From Planctomycetia bacterium (GTDB lineage Bacteria; Planctomycetota; Planctomycetia; Gemmatales; Gemmataceae), in the NCBI GenBank assembly GCA_005773755.1, contig SXHE01000194.1, positions 1-15,549 on the forward strand: a stretch of DNA of 15,549 nt, given 5' to 3'. Position 1 is the stretch's first letter. The number at the start of each line of letters is the position of its first letter. Shown here piece after piece: positions 15,481 to 15,549 of the stretch. A model generated the notes under the pieces. It saw only the letters and a program-made list of their open reading frames with translations, searched no databases and was not told the origin of the DNA. Both the position numbers and the translations under genes were made by a program.

Positions 15481-15549
15481 ATGCGCGCGGTCATCCTCGC
15501 CGGCGGTCTCGGCACCCGGCTCGCCGAAGAGACCGAATCGCGGCCCAAG
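15481..15549 (+). CDS. rfbF: 5' end of a sugar-phosphate nucleotidyltransferase, probably glucose-1-phosphate cytidylyltransferase
   Basis: The first 23 codons read MRAVILAGGLGTRLAEETES followed by RPK and run off the window. LAGGLGTRL is the nucleotide-binding signature of the NTP_transferase family. The continuation SEET/AEET...RPK is the form found in glucose-1-phosphate cytidylyltransferases (RfbF/DdhA), which make CDP-glucose for deoxysugar synthesis, rather than the LxPxTxxxPK of RfbA/GalU or mannose-1-phosphate enzymes. The symbol is a tentative reading from a short fragment. It diverges from the hydrolase operon across 152 bp. A weak purine stretch (GGCGGA, about 15467-15472) precedes the ATG. 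Neighbouring CDP-sugar genes would lie beyond the right edge. Confidence 0.8.
   Translation, partial: MRAVILAGGLGTRLAEETESRPK

Overview
The window looks like a piece of a planctomycete chromosome, most likely a Gemmata-like member of the Gemmataceae. The reasons are the high GC content, an ECF sigma factor carrying the planctomycete-style signature DAEDAFQAVFLVLARKA and fused through a membrane segment to WD40 propellers, a second secreted WD40 protein with a helical C-terminal tail, and an outer-membrane-type beta-barrel enzyme. This assignment is inferred from protein style; no rRNA or other marker is present.

Layout, left to right. Positions 2-352 (+) are the 3' end of an unrecognised gene. 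Positions 455-1018 (+) encode a small exported heavy-metal-associated-like (HMA) protein. Positions 1177-6339 (+) encode a 1720-residue ECF sigma factor / membrane segment / WD40 fusion whose propeller region is a tandem duplication of about 700 residues. It converges, with only 8 bp between stop codons, on a cytochrome P450 (7571-6348, -). Diverging from the P450 is an exported 819-residue WD40 protein (7790-10249, +). A 234-bp convergent gap (10250-10483) is almost filled by a long imperfect inverted repeat. Beyond it three minus-strand genes lie close together and probably form an operon read right to left: a serine beta-lactamase/penicillin-binding-like hydrolase (15328-13808), a Trm112/UPF0434-like zinc-ribbon protein (13781-13551), and an M1-family metallopeptidase fused to what appears to be an Omp85-type outer-membrane barrel (13513-10484). 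Diverging from the operon, the first 23 codons of a sugar nucleotidyltransferase, probably glucose-1-phosphate cytidylyltransferase, run off the right edge (15481-15549, +).

How the genes may work together. Most products are exported or envelope-associated: the HMA protein, the sigma-fused propellers, the WD40 protein, the beta-lactamase-like hydrolase and the peptidase-barrel protein. The two most unusual proteins are the sigma factor that appears to carry its own membrane anchor and sensor-like propellers in place of a separate anti-sigma factor, and the M1 peptidase-barrel fusion, which could place a zinc aminopeptidase at the outer membrane. No functional link between the left (sigma/P450/WD40) and right (hydrolase/peptidase) halves can be shown from the sequence. 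I saw no RNA genes, CRISPR array, insertion sequence or phage genes. No gene-free stretch exceeds 300 bases.
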